Assembly (NCBI GenBank): GCA_964017185.1
Contig: OZ024875.1
Location: forward strand, 61,127,043-61,191,042
Reading direction: 5' to 3'
Source of the DNA: Rugalucina vietnamica
Taxonomy: Eukaryota > Mollusca > Bivalvia > Lucinida > Lucinidae
DNA: 64,000 bases
The translations under genes were made by a program, and so were the position numbers. The notes below the pieces were generated by a model. The model was not told the DNA's origin and did no database searches. It saw only the letters and a list, made by a program, of their open reading frames with translations. How positions within the stretch are numbered: the first letter of the stretch is position 1; every line of letters starts with the position of its first letter. Below, piece by piece: positions 44,601-55,708 of this stretch.

Positions 44601-45350
44601 CTGATTCGTACTCTCACCATCTTAATTTATACTGATCTCTCATCATTGCAGATGGTATTATAGTGGAAACATGTGTTAAGCATTATTTCTTGGCAATTCT
44701 TGGATCCGAGATGGTAATTCTTCATTATCATTCATCATTTAACTAACCGTAGTATTCAGATTGTACCGACATGACATATTGGCATTATTTTCTAGGTACC
44801 GTTTCTTGCGCAGCCAAGACCGCAACCTCAACAAAGACAGATATCCAGCACTGAACTACCCAGAAATCTATCTGTTAGAGGGGGGATACAAGACTTTCTA
44901 CAATTCTCACCCGGTAAGTTGGTATTTTTATCAATCTGCACAAGCCATGCGGCGATTTTTTTTTACGGTCGATGAAGCAATATCTTGGCCATCAAGTCAA
45001 TATTTTGGTCAGATGAATTCAGACGGCGTCATTCCTACCATAACAAGTATTCTAATATGATGTTTGAAAACCCTCGGTATGAAGACTGGCATAAGTTAAA
45101 CTTGCTCATTATCAAAGGATATTTATAAACAAATAAACGTTTAAAGACGGCCAATTTTCTTGATGGGAGTTTTATTTTACTTTCTTTTCCATTTTAGGAG
45201 CTCTGCGATCCCACTGATTACAAGCCAATGCTGCACGAGGACCACATGGAAGATTTAAAGCACTTCAGAATCAAGTCAAAGTCGTGGAACGGCGATAAAA
45301 AGGCACAGAAACCCAAGTTTTCCCGCCACAGAAGTTGTCTTGCATTCTGA
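41634..45350 (+). CDS. cdc25: Cdc25-type M-phase inducer phosphatase, eight exons
   Basis: Exons 41,634-41,798, 42,021-42,092, 42,456-42,623, 43,043-43,192, 43,841-43,939, 44,209-44,330, 44,796-44,913 and 45,198-45,350 (TGA) join in phase to 348 residues. Cdc25 dual-specificity phosphatases activate cyclin-dependent kinases by removing inhibitory Thr/Tyr phosphates. The C-terminal rhodanese-fold domain is unmistakable: LPTIPGKHSDLKTI, IIDCRYPYEFEGGHI, then the catalytic loop HCEFSSERGP (Cys-X5-Arg) and YPALNYPEIYLLEGGYK. The N-terminal part has EDSGIGMEYD and a basic KKSLFSNKRQAEDD stretch, low-complexity as in the family. The ATG is only one base inside an exon with acceptor TTTGTTCCAG, so further upstream exons are possible: 348 residues is short beside many animal Cdc25 proteins (400-550). 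A candidate poly(A) signal AATAAA lies near 45,995. Introns hold an ATTC microsatellite and a P2 element. Confidence 0.93.
41853..42013. repeat. (ATTC)n tetranucleotide repeat in two blocks
   Basis: Perfect ATTC units at about 41,853-41,924 and 41,943-42,013, separated by TAGAGTGATCGTTCGCCC. It fills most of Cdc25 intron 1 and runs to within about 8 bp of the next exon's acceptor. Confidence 0.97.
42326..42387 (+). mobile_element. P1 element, right-end fragment
   Basis: AGCTGATCTGCACCTTTG ... TTTTCGCGTCGCGGCTC, only one hairpin arm and the right terminus remain. Confidence 0.75.
42636..42682 (-). mobile_element. P2 terminal fragment
   Basis: TTTATTGCATGGACATATTTTCGTAATG-type terminus alone, 13 bp after a Cdc25 exon donor. 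Confidence 0.55.
43225..43493 (+). mobile_element. P2 element, near-consensus
   Basis: CATTACGAAACTTTGTCCATG ... ACATGGACATGATTGCGTGATG. The central palindrome GAACCGCCTCGCCGAGGCGG is perfect. It starts 32 bp after the donor of the exon ending at 43,192. Confidence 0.88.
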
Positions 45351-46112
45351 ACCTCTCGCCAGTCATCGTTGGTGGTGTTAATGTAATTCCACGATGATCA
45401 CCGATGGCATCCAACTATTGTGCGTCTGGGAGGTGACCAACGAGAACGAGCAGTCTGTGCCCACGGTGGTCGGTACTCGGTTTCGAGGGGACTCGTCTGC
45501 GGGTTGACTCTACAGCTGATTGTGTCAGACCCGTGAATGTCACGTCTACGCACATGCAACAGCACAATGCGCACCGACGTGGAACCTTCATGTACTGCGA
45601 GGATGGCTAGCACCGGATGTCAAGTGGATGCGAGCAGGCGCGAGAGACAGAAAAATCCGGTTGATATTTGTCATTATAACAATTCCTACTTCACACTCAT
45701 GACATAAAAGCACACCAGCGCACAGCATTTCAAATTTGAAAACACATTGCTTTATGTCACTTAAAGTTGCTTTGTGACCTTCTACAGTATATTCGCATGG
45801 CGGATTTAATCAAGAATCGCAAGTCTGAAAAACAGGATTCATCGCGAAGAGGTCCAAACCCAACGTTGTTGGCAGTATTAAAAGCCGAATGGATTTGTAC
45901 TTAATTGTTGTTGTCGTTGTTAAATATTTCATGTTACTGTAAAAATGTAAAAAAAGAGATGTTTATTTATATTAGAGAGATATTAATTATACAAAATAAA
46001 TAAATTTGCATGTTTATCAGTTTTCTTTCTCATTTTTACATGTATTTGCTTACCAATGTGCAGCAGTTTCAACTTCGCCACAGTCCAAAAGATATGTTCA
46101 GATTATCGAATC
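45351..46112 (+). other. Cdc25 3' UTR and flank
   Basis: No gene. It is AT-rich toward AATAAATAAA at about 45,995, a plausible polyadenylation signal for the Cdc25 transcript. Confidence 0.5.
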
Positions 46113-46289
46113 GGGAATCTGCATAGGCGAAAGCTGATCTGCGCCTTTGTTTTCGCTACTCGGATAGTACAGTTCTTCTTCTACTTAATCCAAAATTTCA
46201 AGCTTCTAGCTCTTTTCTGTGCTTGTACAGGTCGGGTTGTGTCGGACCTGCTCGGAAAGAACATTGTTGGTTCTCCCACGAGGCGGCTC
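46113..46289 (+). mobile_element. P1 element, left end deleted
   Basis: GGAATCTGCATAGGCGAAAG, one hairpin arm, then the complete right half ending CTCCCACGAGGCGGCTC. Confidence 0.8.
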
Positions 46290-46900
46290 AAATATAATTT
46301 GAACTGATGATATTGCTGCTGTTTGCAACTGCGTATACACATTATTACTTTTGTAACTTAATCTGATGGTTCGGATCACGTCGAGAGGCTGCGTCAGGAT
46401 AGACCGGACCGGATCAGACAAGACGAAGAGACGTATTCCGAGAGAACTTACGCCCGGAAGTGGAACACCGTGGCTTGGGGTTTGGAAAGTAGCTCGATGC
46501 AAGTTTCCATATTTTTGTATCGGTAAATGGGTAGTATCAATGGATATTTTTGGTAGGTATATAATGAAGAAAAATATCCATGCATGGGCAGCAGCCTTTG
46601 TATTTTCGCTGAGTCAAGTCAATGTCAAGTGTAGCCCGTGGCTATAAGGCGTGGGTGGGTGCACAACATAACATTAATTGTAGAGTTTTTTTTTTCTTTG
46701 GAAGTTTCCATAACATTAATGTAAGACTATATTCAAATTCAAAATCTGAGACGGGCGAAAACAAAAGAGTTGCTTTAGAAGTGCCAGTGCGTGTTAAAAC
46801 TAGAGCTATCTGACCCACTATCCGTTTCTGATGTTCCACTGAATACAGTAATTGCATCGTTTTCAATACTGATGAAGAACAAACAGACACACATTTGCAT
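46290..46900. other. Intergenic between convergent Cdc25 and sushi-receptor genes
   Basis: A GC-richer patch at 46,360-46,500 (GGACCGGATCAGACAAGAC) has no recognisable protein or repeat match within the window. Confidence 0.4.
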
Positions 46901-46904
46901 GATA

Positions 46905-47148
46905 ATGTCATTACGAAAACACGCCCATGCAATATACAGAGATTTTTAAAGTTGTATAAAATGAAAATTTTCAGTAGAAAAAAATTTGATATTTTTCTTA
47001 TTTTCGCATCGGCGATTCTAACGAGTACCCACAATCTATGTTTTGGAGCAAAAATAAGAAAAATAGGTATACCCCTGCATACCCCAATTTTACTAGATAA
47101 AAGTGGGGTATAAGGGGGTATACATTACACGGACATGTTATCCTGATG
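46905..47148 (+). mobile_element. P2 element ending at the receptor stop codon
   Basis: CATTACGAAAACACGCCCATG ... GGACATGTTATCCTGATG. Its right terminus is one base from the minus-strand TGA at 47,152-47,150, so the receptor 3' UTR consists of this element. Part of its central palindrome has been lost. Confidence 0.85.
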
Positions 47149-47149
47149 T

Positions 47150-50100
47150 TCATAATTCTTTCAAACTCTGTTGAATTGCTGCAATTGTCTGACTTTCTTC
47201 ATACGTAGGTGGTGGATCCTGAGGGCGATCCTGAGATTCATAAGCAGAATTAGGGGTCTTTGGTAGCGGTCTATTGTCTTTTGGAGTAATGTACCCATCA
47301 TCTGGCGTTTCAAAACTGACGTCCCCTATTCTAGCATATTCATCAGTGGCACCGGTATTGATAGGTTCCGTGCGTGTTGTTGGCTGAAGACTGCTGTACG
47401 GCGTTAAGTAGTCATTGTAATTCCCTTGGAGTGACGCATATTGACCAGAAAGACGTTGTTGCGGACTAGGGGCACCGGCAACCGGAGTGGATCCACCGGT
47501 TTGCATGTCTTGACTGTCAAACACATCAATATAATAATGGTATGGATTATCCACCCCTGTCCTCTGTGGCGTATTATTAAGTGTGTAAGCAGGGTTTGAA
47601 GGAGGTATTGCCCCAAGTGGTACTCGTGTATCAGCATTCTGATTGGTTGATTTATGGTATGCGACAGGTTGGCGTAACCTCCCTTGAGCCGTCTGAATTG
47701 TAGGTGGCGCCTGCGTCTGATGTCGTCTGAAATTATAAAGGCGACTAGATAAGGGCACTGTTTAAATTTTAAATTGGAAAGGAAGGTTTTCCTAACTTCT
47801 TCATCAAAAAAGGAATACATCAAACAAACAAGAATTTTTTTTTCGCAATAAAACGCCAACGTGCCAAAGCAACGTTTACACATTGGTTTAGGACGTTTTA
47901 TTATTACTGATAACACTATACCTTATAAGTTATAAAATTCCATTAAGCATCTAGTCCTACAGCATTGTTCGATTTTTAAGAGGAAGTTGTATTAAACATT
48001 TTTACTTACACCTGTCTCGCAAGTGTACATTGTATCACTTACTTGTATTTCCAGCAGACAACTAACACCATGATAATGACTAGAAGTGAAGCTCCGACCA
48101 CACTACCAACTATAACACCGAGATTGGAACCACCCTCACCACCCTCACCACCACCACCTGTAATATGGAATGAGTCGACACATGAAAAAAAAAAAAAAAA
48201 AAACAAAAAAAAAAACGTCTATTTGCAAATCGAAACAAAGGCGTAGGTCAGCTGTGCAGTAACTGCACAGCTGATCTGCGCCTTTGTTTTTTAACTGCAC
48301 AGCTGATCTGCGCCTTTGTTTTCGATACATGGATAACACAATTTCTCTTCTACTTACATGTACACTAGTCTATCAAGCTGTTAGTTTTCTTCTCATTCTG
48401 TGACACTGCACAGCCCGATTTGTGTATGGTCAAGAGCGAAAGTAGTAATGGGCCACCCATTACTACTAGCGAATTTCTAACGTCGCGTCTTACATTGTAA
48501 ATTCCTTGAGGTAAAATCCCAGAACACAAAATTTAAGATTGTGCGTTTTTTTGTATGTTTTAGTTTATGTTACTTATTCAAATATACCCAATGTATGTTT
48601 GAATGGAACATTGGAAAATACAAATAAACTTAAATCACTTGAAACCGTGTCACTATTTTAAAGTTGACACTATTTTAAAGTTGATAAATTACATATTTGC
48701 ATCTTTGCATCTAGGCGCATTTTCGCCGCGAAGTTTCACTGAATGAAATAAATTTCTACCTACCCCTACACTCACATGCACCCGCCTCAATCATCCAGAG
48801 ACCATTGTCGTCACAGTAAAGGTTGTCTCTAGTACGTGTACAGCCAACATCACAGATGAAGTCACAATAACTCTGGCTGGCTAGGCTACACTGTCGAGAT
48901 ATTCTGCCATTGATGATGAATGGTGAGCAATGCATTGGCGAAAATGTAGTTGGCGAAAATGTAGGCGAAAATATAGTTGGACCTGACAAAAATAATAAGA
49001 AAATAGACAAAGAGCTGACTAAACAACCAAAGTCAGAATAAATGTTAAGCTTGCTTAACACAGAGAAATTGATATTCAAATATATATTTAATAAAACCCT
49101 TTTGAAACGATCTTCAAGTTATAAATAATAAACGGATGGAAACGCCTAAACTCTACTATTTCTGCAGTTCGTTTATATTAAGTGACCGTTCCAAGGCGAT
49201 ACTGTTTAGTTTTTTTACCCCCTTGATTTTTGGGAATTTCTTTCTGAATGCGCCATTTCATGGTCATTGCTTACTTGTACCCTTTTTTCTCCAAAGAAAT
49301 TGTTTTCTGATTGTCTATGTCCCTACTGTTTCTTGTATTTTGATTGTTTTGACTATCTTCCCCACTTGAACATTTTTTGCAGTCTTTCTTCTTGTAAATT
49401 TCGCAATAATAGCAAGATAAACAGACCTCTGGTTTGCTCTAAAAAGTCAGTCATACATCAGTACATATTTTATAGCGAATAATAGCATACAGTCAGACAA
49501 GCATACCCCTTTGTGTGCCTGTCAGAGATTTTTTCTATCCCAGTACTAGCACTTTTTAGCTGTCTCAATATGCCAATCATTTCTGTATTTAAAATGTACC
49601 CCTCATGCTTACTTCCATATAAAGATGTGACGAGGTGCCAACTACCAGAGACAAAATACTCTTGCAGGTGTTTATTTCAAGAAGTTAACAAGAGTAAATG
49701 TAGTCTGCTGGTTTTATGAAAATCTCAAAATTTCATTTTGGTGGGAATCTTATGCACAAAACAAAATGCTGATTCAAAATTTTTGAAGTTGAGCCAGCAA
49801 AACAAAATTATTTTGTTTTTCACTGGTCAACTATTTTCTCTATACAGGGGTTCGAAATGATGAATCAGTATTTATACAAATGATCTCAGTAGGCACACTG
49901 ACATTGTGAGTGTATAACTTGCATAGTGTTTCATGTGCAAAGAAAATGGCTGCCTGAACAGAACTTGAAGAATATTTTAGAGTCAAAAATATTTTGAGAG
50001 ATGGGTGAGAAAAATAATCAACGTTGGCGTTGAGGTCTCAACATGAAAATCTTAAGCTCGTTTTCAGATTATTCGAGTCTCATCCCCTGCAGAGCCTCGG

Positions 50101-53100
50101 ATGACACTTGAATAATCTGAAAACTTGCCTGAGATATCCTTGTCTAGGCCTCAACCCAATCATAGATCTATGCTTTTAACCGTGTAATCTCACCTAAGTT
50201 GCAATCGCATGCGGTGTCCTCGGACTCCCAGGATCCGTTTACATGACAACGCAGACCCCTGAAAGTGGGAGAGCATCCGCTATCACAGGTATACCCACAA
50301 ACATAGCCGGGTACAAGGTCACAGCCACGCGCCATTCGACCATGTGGTATGTTGAAGGAGCAACTCAGGAAGTCTGTAGTACGGGGAGCACTTGTCGTCG
50401 AAGTTGTACTAACAACATCGCCTATAAAACATAATTGAGCCGCCTCGTGGGAAAACCAACAATGTGGTTTCCGAACAGGTCCGACACAAACCGAGCTGTA
50501 CAAGCAAAGAAGATGGCTAGAGATTGGAAATTTTTGATTTACAAATAGTAGAGGAATTGTACTATCCGTGTAGCGAAAACAAAGGCGCTGATCAGCTTCG
50601 CAGTTACTGCGAAGCTGATCTGCGCCTTTGTTTTCGCATATGCACATTGTTGGTTTTCTCATGAGGTAGCTCATATATTGTTTCGTTCCCAGTTAACAAG
50701 TTTTCAGTCATGTAGTGACGAAAACAGCCTTTTCCTCAGGTGTTAACCTATACTATTTTTATAACAATTGGCAAAAATGTGCCTTGCTCAAGGACCCTAC
50801 CCGGCGTTCGAACCAACGGAACCTCTCGACTCGGAGTCTACTAGATCCACTGGGCCACCGCCCCCATGCTACGTAGATGTTTTTACATATATAAACATAC
50901 ATATTTCTCACCAATCTATGCATAGAAACACTAACAACTCATTTATTTTCCACAGCCCCAATCCAATGTCGAAGATCATTGTTTCGTGAGAATGCATAGT
51001 ACAGGGTGAGTGGTGGAGATTTTCTGATAAAACAAAACACTATGGGTTTAAAATACCTACATTCACAGAGGGTGTCAGTATTGACATTCCACGTGGCGTC
51101 ATCTTGGCATCTCAGCCAGGTGGTAGAAGATTCGTTACACCCAGCTCTGCAGTCGTACGTGCATGTGGCACCCGCCTGTCGGGAACAATGCCAAATTATG
51201 TGACCATTCTTGATACTGGCAGGACACAGATCCTCTTCCTCTGTGGTACAATAATTTCTTACAATGTATTATTCTATTTTAACTGAGAACATACATGTAA
51301 GATGAAAATAAGCAAGATATCATTTTTTTCTCGTCAACAGACGCACATTCACAGAAATATTGATTTCAGTATTTGAAAATTTGAAAATATCTTAAGAAAA
51401 TGTTAAGACTTTAAATGTGCGCCACAAGCACCACAAATATTGCTTGGTTATTGATGAAACATGTGTAAATGAGCCTCACCATGATAAAACCAACAATCTG
51501 CGTATGCGAAAACTGCGAAGCTGCTCGGATAGTATAACTCCTCATCTAAATCCAAAGTCTCCAGCCTCTAGCCATCTTCTGTGCTTGTACAGCTCGGTTT
51601 GTGTCGGACCTGGTCGGAAACCACATTGTTAGTTTTCTCATGACGCGGTGCACATGTAAAATCTAGAACCACAATTACTTGAACAAAGAGTCTTCACATT
51701 ATATGTTTCCCAGCTCCATTCACCAGACGCATCACAACTAAGACTGGGCTTGGTCGATGGTTTTTGGTAACCAGTATCACACCCGTAATCATAGCAATAG
51801 CTTTTAACTTCTCTACTACAGCTGGATGAAATATAGCCGTGCGGAATCCTCGCTGGACACTGAACCTCTGAAAATACAGTTTTATCTTCAATAAGATTGC
51901 TGAGTGATCAACTGATTGGATAACTCTGTATTTTCCGGTTTGGGCGGGAGTACAGGTTTGTCTACTGAATGAGCATGTTCCTGGCTTTTTATACCAGACT
52001 TGGCCCCATTTAAATAATACTAATAATTGTGTCGACTACCCTGTTGAAAGATACAAAATTATAGTAATTCTATTTGACTCCATGTTACCAAGCCTATAGG
52101 GTCACTGAAGAGGTTTAAGTAGCCGAAACCGCAGTTTGGTCCATCCCCTTTCTCTTTAATATGTTAACTGCTCTTAAAGGATCTCAGTTTTATTTTTATT
52201 TCCGACTGAAGACCACTGAAATATGCCAACAGGTGTTCTTTAATAGAATTTTATATTTCAAAATACTGAGTTTTCATTATGATCACATTATACGATCACA
52301 TTTGTCCGCTCACAAGAGAATAAACATTTCAGTTACTCACTCTGACATAGTGTTGATAATGGGTGACTCCACTGTGGCAGAGAGTCGTCGCACGTGACCG
52401 TGGTTGGCGCTGTCCGGTTTGAAGGGAGATAACCAATATGACACGCATAGTTACAGGTTTCACCCGGATTCCTTGTACAAGAGAGATCCAAGTCGCCATG
52501 GGCTAAATCGTATGGACACTGGGTATCATCTGCAACCATTAATACATTTTCACACCAAACCAACGTACAGTCGATGAAATCGGAAGTCTCTCCTAGTTGG
52601 AAGTGGCTAATGTATTGTGGACAGTGGGTGCAGCTTCCGATTTCATCTACTGTACGTTGTTTGTTTGGTTGGTTGATTGTGGTTTAACGTCCCACCAACA
52701 GCTAAGGTCATATGGAGACGGGACCTCGGTTTATAGTCCCATCCGACGGACTGGAGAAGCCCGGGACCGAACCTGCGACCCCTGGTTTACAAGGCGAGTG
52801 ACATAACCACTGCACCACGGAGGCTTCTAACTCTACGTTGGCCCCGTGTGACTGTACAATTGCGGGAAAAATCGTGAACAAGATGACTTTGTGTACACCT
52901 TGTTATTTTTCGTTGTACATAACATTTATCTAGAAAACATGTATAATTGACATACATGTTTGTATACTCACTTGAGCAGAGCGTATGTGGGTCGACGCTC
53001 CAATTTGTAGACGTCTGACATCTTATTGTGTCTACCCCAACTTTCGACTGGTACCCACTATTGCATCCGTAACCACAGCTGGTATCCACGGTGGCAGAAC

Positions 53101-55081
53101 AGTTGGACGCCAGCTGGCCGTTAGGTATGGTGCTTGGGCATGATTTAGCTGAAAGAAACACACTTTTGTTGAAGCTCATTCATTTAACTACATATAGGAT
53201 TACTTTGCCCGGGGTTGTGTGTTAAATTAAGAATCTCTGATAAATAAATGTAGGTTAATTAGTCTTATTTGTTAGTCTCTCAAAATGGCTTTATATATGA
53301 CTGAATCATCCTCATATACATGGATAACTTTCCTATTTCATAAATATGTAAAGATCCATTTGAGCATAACATTTACATGTCGGCCAGGTTTTTCATATGA
53401 ACAATCCAACGTAGGTCGAGTAGCCTACATAAGATTTTAAAATCTTACGTGTGCAAAGTTCATCCTCAGTTACTCCGCTTGAGAACCAATCATCTTCCCA
53501 TTTTCCCGCGCTGTTACATCTCACCCAAGACACCTTCTCATGGTCTAAGTACCCCTCGTTACACGAGTAGGGACAACTATCACCTACGCCACACCACCAC
53601 GTGATCTTACCATGGGGTATGGAGTGGGTGCACGTGGAGTTTTGAATTCCCTCGCCTGTAAAAGAAACAAAGAATTGAGACTTATGGCTGCCCCGTTTAG
53701 CGGGCATACGTCAACAGCGTTAACGCGAAAATAAATACTTTTAAAATATTATTGTTGGGTGGAGGTTTCTTTGAAAAGAACAGTGTTCCTTTAATCAAAT
53801 ATTTTGTGCAGTGCATTTTGATGCAACCTGATAAGTCAATTCAATAATCAAGTACTGAAATCAGTTCAAAACGAACCTTAAGTTTTATTTTGTAATATGA
53901 CACTTTTTTCAAACAAACAAAAATTACTAAACAAGATTCAGTGGTAAACGGATTGTTTTAGTTGAATAATGTCGTTTATGTGTGTGTGTTTCCTTTTTAA
54001 ATATTTTTAAATGTTTTAATTCACATTGTTCAAGCACGGTACAATTCAAACAGGATGCAAAAGAAGTGATCTATACGACGGTCAATTATCGTCATGTCAT
54101 TACAATGGTCAATATGTCAGGCTTAAAAGTCAATTACACCCCACTCCGTACCCGCACGATTCAACGCTTGTTCAGGTGACGAGTTACATGGAAGTAAAAA
54201 ATAATATGATGCATAACATATGAGCCGCCTCGTGGGAAAACCAACAATGTGGTTTCCGAACAGGTCTGACACAAACCGGTCTGTACACTCTCAGAAAAGA
54301 GCTAGAACGAAAACAAAGGCGCTGATCAGCTTCGCGGTTACCGCGAAGCTGATCTGCGTCTTTGTTTTCGCATATGCGAATGTTGGTTTTCCCATGAGGC
54401 GGCTCATATCATTTCAACATTTCATGGTGGCAATGTTTCGACTGAAAAGTGAGCCACCTCATGGGAAAACCAACAATCTGCATAGGCGAAAACAAAGACG
54501 CAGATCAGCTTCGCGGTAACCGCGAAGCTGATCAGCGCCTTTGTTTTCGCTACTCGGATAGTACAATTCCTCCTCTACTTAACTCCAAAATTTCAAGCTT
54601 CTAGCCTGCTTCTGTGACTGTACAGGTCGGTTTATGTCGGACCTAGTCGAAAACCACATTGTTGGTTTTCCCACGAGGCGGCTCATTTCATGGTGGCAAT
54701 GTTTCGACTGAAAAGTATTTACATCTTAATTTTGCCTCAGGACGCCAATAATGTTGGTTTAACTTTGTGACCAAAAATGCTTTTATGAATTTCCGAAGCG
54801 TAAACCCATTGAAATGGACACTTGTGTTTGACCCTTTAACCGCAAAACCTTTGTATGGTCAGGAAAAAGAGAAAGACAAATTGGCAATTACGATTGAGTG
54901 TGTACTTATATACATGTACATGTACATGTACGGAATCAGGATGCAATTCTTCAAATCGTTTCAGTCGTAAAATAAGGGCATATTAGGCCTATATCACAAA
55001 ACCTTACACGAGTGAAAACTTAATATTACCCTTGCCAAAAAATCCTAATAATGCAAACAGAACAGACATGATAAATTGCAT
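47150..55081 (-). CDS. Single-pass receptor with signal peptide, seven sushi (CCP) domains and ITAM-like tail
   Basis: Ten exons join in phase: 55,081-55,030, 53,655-53,449, 53,148-52,972, 52,529-52,341, 51,867-51,679, 51,240-51,061, 50,421-50,194, 48,982-48,764, 48,157-48,043 and 47,726-47,150 (TGA), 710 residues. The signal peptide is MQFIMSVLFALLGFF. Seven exons each encode one sushi-like domain with all junctions in phase 1; each follows C..IPHG/NG...C...C.Y.C..GY...C...W...C, six cysteines as in selectin-type sushi rather than the usual four. Domain 6 is preceded by a Ser/Thr-rich STTSTTSAPRTT stalk. A GGEGGEGG linker and the membrane segment LGVIVGSVVGASLLVIIMVL precede a roughly 200-residue cytosolic tail. 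The tail holds YASL-x10-YSSL, DEYARI, DGYITP, an SH3-type RPLPKTP and a PPPTYEE WW-binding motif. A surface adhesion or immune-type receptor is inferred; I do not recognise a named orthologue. The signal exon is 1.4 kb upstream and is joined by phase and sense, not transcript evidence. Confidence 0.85.
48170..48490 (+). mobile_element. P1 element with internal hairpin-arm duplication
   Basis: GAGTCGACACATG then an A run, hairpin CTGTGCAG/CTGCACAG, and a second copy of the right arm (AACTGCACAGCTGATCTGCG at about 48,258 and 48,292). It ends AACGTCGCGTCT. Its left end is 12 bp from the 3' splice site of the receptor's membrane exon. Confidence 0.8.
48983..50193. other. Receptor intron, no other gene
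   Basis: AT-rich. It contains the interspersed repeat at 49,178-49,400 (shared with 25.8 kb and 61 kb). Otherwise nothing is recognised. Confidence 0.5.
49178..49400 (+). repeat. Interspersed repeat shared with ~25.8 kb and ~61 kb
   Basis: GACCGTTCCAAGGCGATACT, GGGAATTTCTTTCTGAATGC and TCATTGCTTACTTGTACCC match 60,853-61,160 in order. Confidence 0.65.
50437..50672 (-). mobile_element. P1 element, near-consensus, next to a receptor exon
   Basis: GAGCCGCCTCGTGGGAAAAC ... TCTCATGAGGTAGCTC, with hairpin CTTCGCAG/CTGCGAAG fully paired over about 60 bp. It starts 15 bp from the 3' splice site of the sixth sushi exon (50,421). Confidence 0.9.
50768..50870 (-). mobile_element. tRNA-derived SINE fragment
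   Basis: On the minus strand: GGGGGCGGTGGCCCAGTGG head, GTTCGAACGCC B-box and GGGTCCTTGAGCAAGGC. Shares a phrase with 22,845-22,985. Confidence 0.65.
51471..51653 (+). mobile_element. P1 element next to a receptor exon
   Basis: GAGCCTCACCATGATAAAAC ... TCTCATGACGCGGTGCAC, with the hairpin deleted to AACTGCGAAGCTGCTCGG. The right end is 25 bp from the donor edge of the exon at 51,679. Confidence 0.8.
51985..52200 (-). repeat. R4 repeat, third copy (inverted)
   Basis: TTGGCCCCATTTAAATAATAC ... AGTAGCCGAAACCGCAGTTT ... TTAAAGGATCTCAGTTTTAT is the reverse complement of the units at 17,440 and 17,824. Confidence 0.8.
52660..52832 (-). mobile_element. tRNA-derived SINE
   Basis: Minus-strand head AGCCTCCGTGGTGCAGTGG with B-box GCAGGTTCGGTCCCGGGC. 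The body ends in GTCCCACCAACAGC and TTTAACG. Same family as 62,243-62,390. It lies in a receptor intron. Confidence 0.75.
53656..54221. other. Receptor first intron, left part
   Basis: AT-rich; one exon-like open stretch at about 54,042-54,173 on the plus strand (cysteine-containing, between AG and GT) has no recognised homology and is not called as a gene. Confidence 0.35.
54222..54405 (-). mobile_element. P1 element with near-perfect ends and ATAT duplication
   Basis: GAGCCGCCTCGTGGGAAAAC ... CCCATGAGGCGGCTC, ATAT on both sides, hairpin CTTCGCGG/CCGCGAAG. An internal segment between the left end and hairpin is deleted. Confidence 0.92.
54419..54716 (+). mobile_element. P1 element flanked by a perfect 32-bp direct repeat
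   Basis: P1 occupies 54,451-54,684 (GAGCCACCTCATGGGAAAAC ... CCCACGAGGCGGCTC), with hairpin CTTCGCGG/CCGCGAAG. The 32 bases at 54,419-54,450 (ATTTCATGGTGGCAATG...) recur exactly at 54,685-54,716, abutting both ends. Confidence 0.92.
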
Positions 55082-55179
55082 GGCGGCCAGGACGTCTCTG
55101 TCCGTATTGGTTCGATGCTCGACCACTATCGAAAATAAAATGACGATATACAAACCGAAGCTCAACACATTACGAAAAC

Positions 55180-55195
55180 ACGCCCATGCAACCAA

Positions 55196-55236
<41 letters not shown>

Positions 55237-55436
55237 GCTGTATAAAAAATGAAAATTTTCAATGGAAAAATTTTGATATTTTTCTTATTTTTGCTCAAAA
55301 CATAGATTGTGGGTACACGTTAGAACCGCCTCGCTAGTACCCATAATCTATGTTTTGGAGTAAAAATAAGAAAAATAGGTATACCCCTGAATACCCCCGT
55401 TTTACTATTTCACGGACATGTTTTCCTGATAATATC
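55180..55436 (+). mobile_element. P2 element with expanded poly(T)
   Basis: CATTACGAAAACACGCCCATG, a T run of about 35 (55,199-55,235), a shortened central palindrome (AGAACCGCCTCGCTAG) and terminus GGACATGTTTTCCTGAT. Confidence 0.85.
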
Positions 55437-55708
55437 CTTAAATTTTACTTCATCTACGTATATTCAAGTTCAAGTATTGTTAAAATTCATAGGCACGTGT
55501 CATGTCGTGCATATTAACATTAAGGCAATGTTATAAAACAGATAAAATACACAAAGATATATGGAAAAATATGTAAAATACTTTTAAATAAACAAATAAA
55601 TAGAAAAAAGAAAGAAGTTGTAAAGTTTTAGTTTGGGTTTGTATCCAACTTGAAATAGCATGACTTTATTTTATATTTCAATGCAAACATCGTAGAACTA
55701 TGATATCT

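Noticed and set aside
46642..47034. 130-residue minus-strand ORF
   Set aside because: It overlaps a P2 element and intergenic AT-rich sequence, and has no domain.
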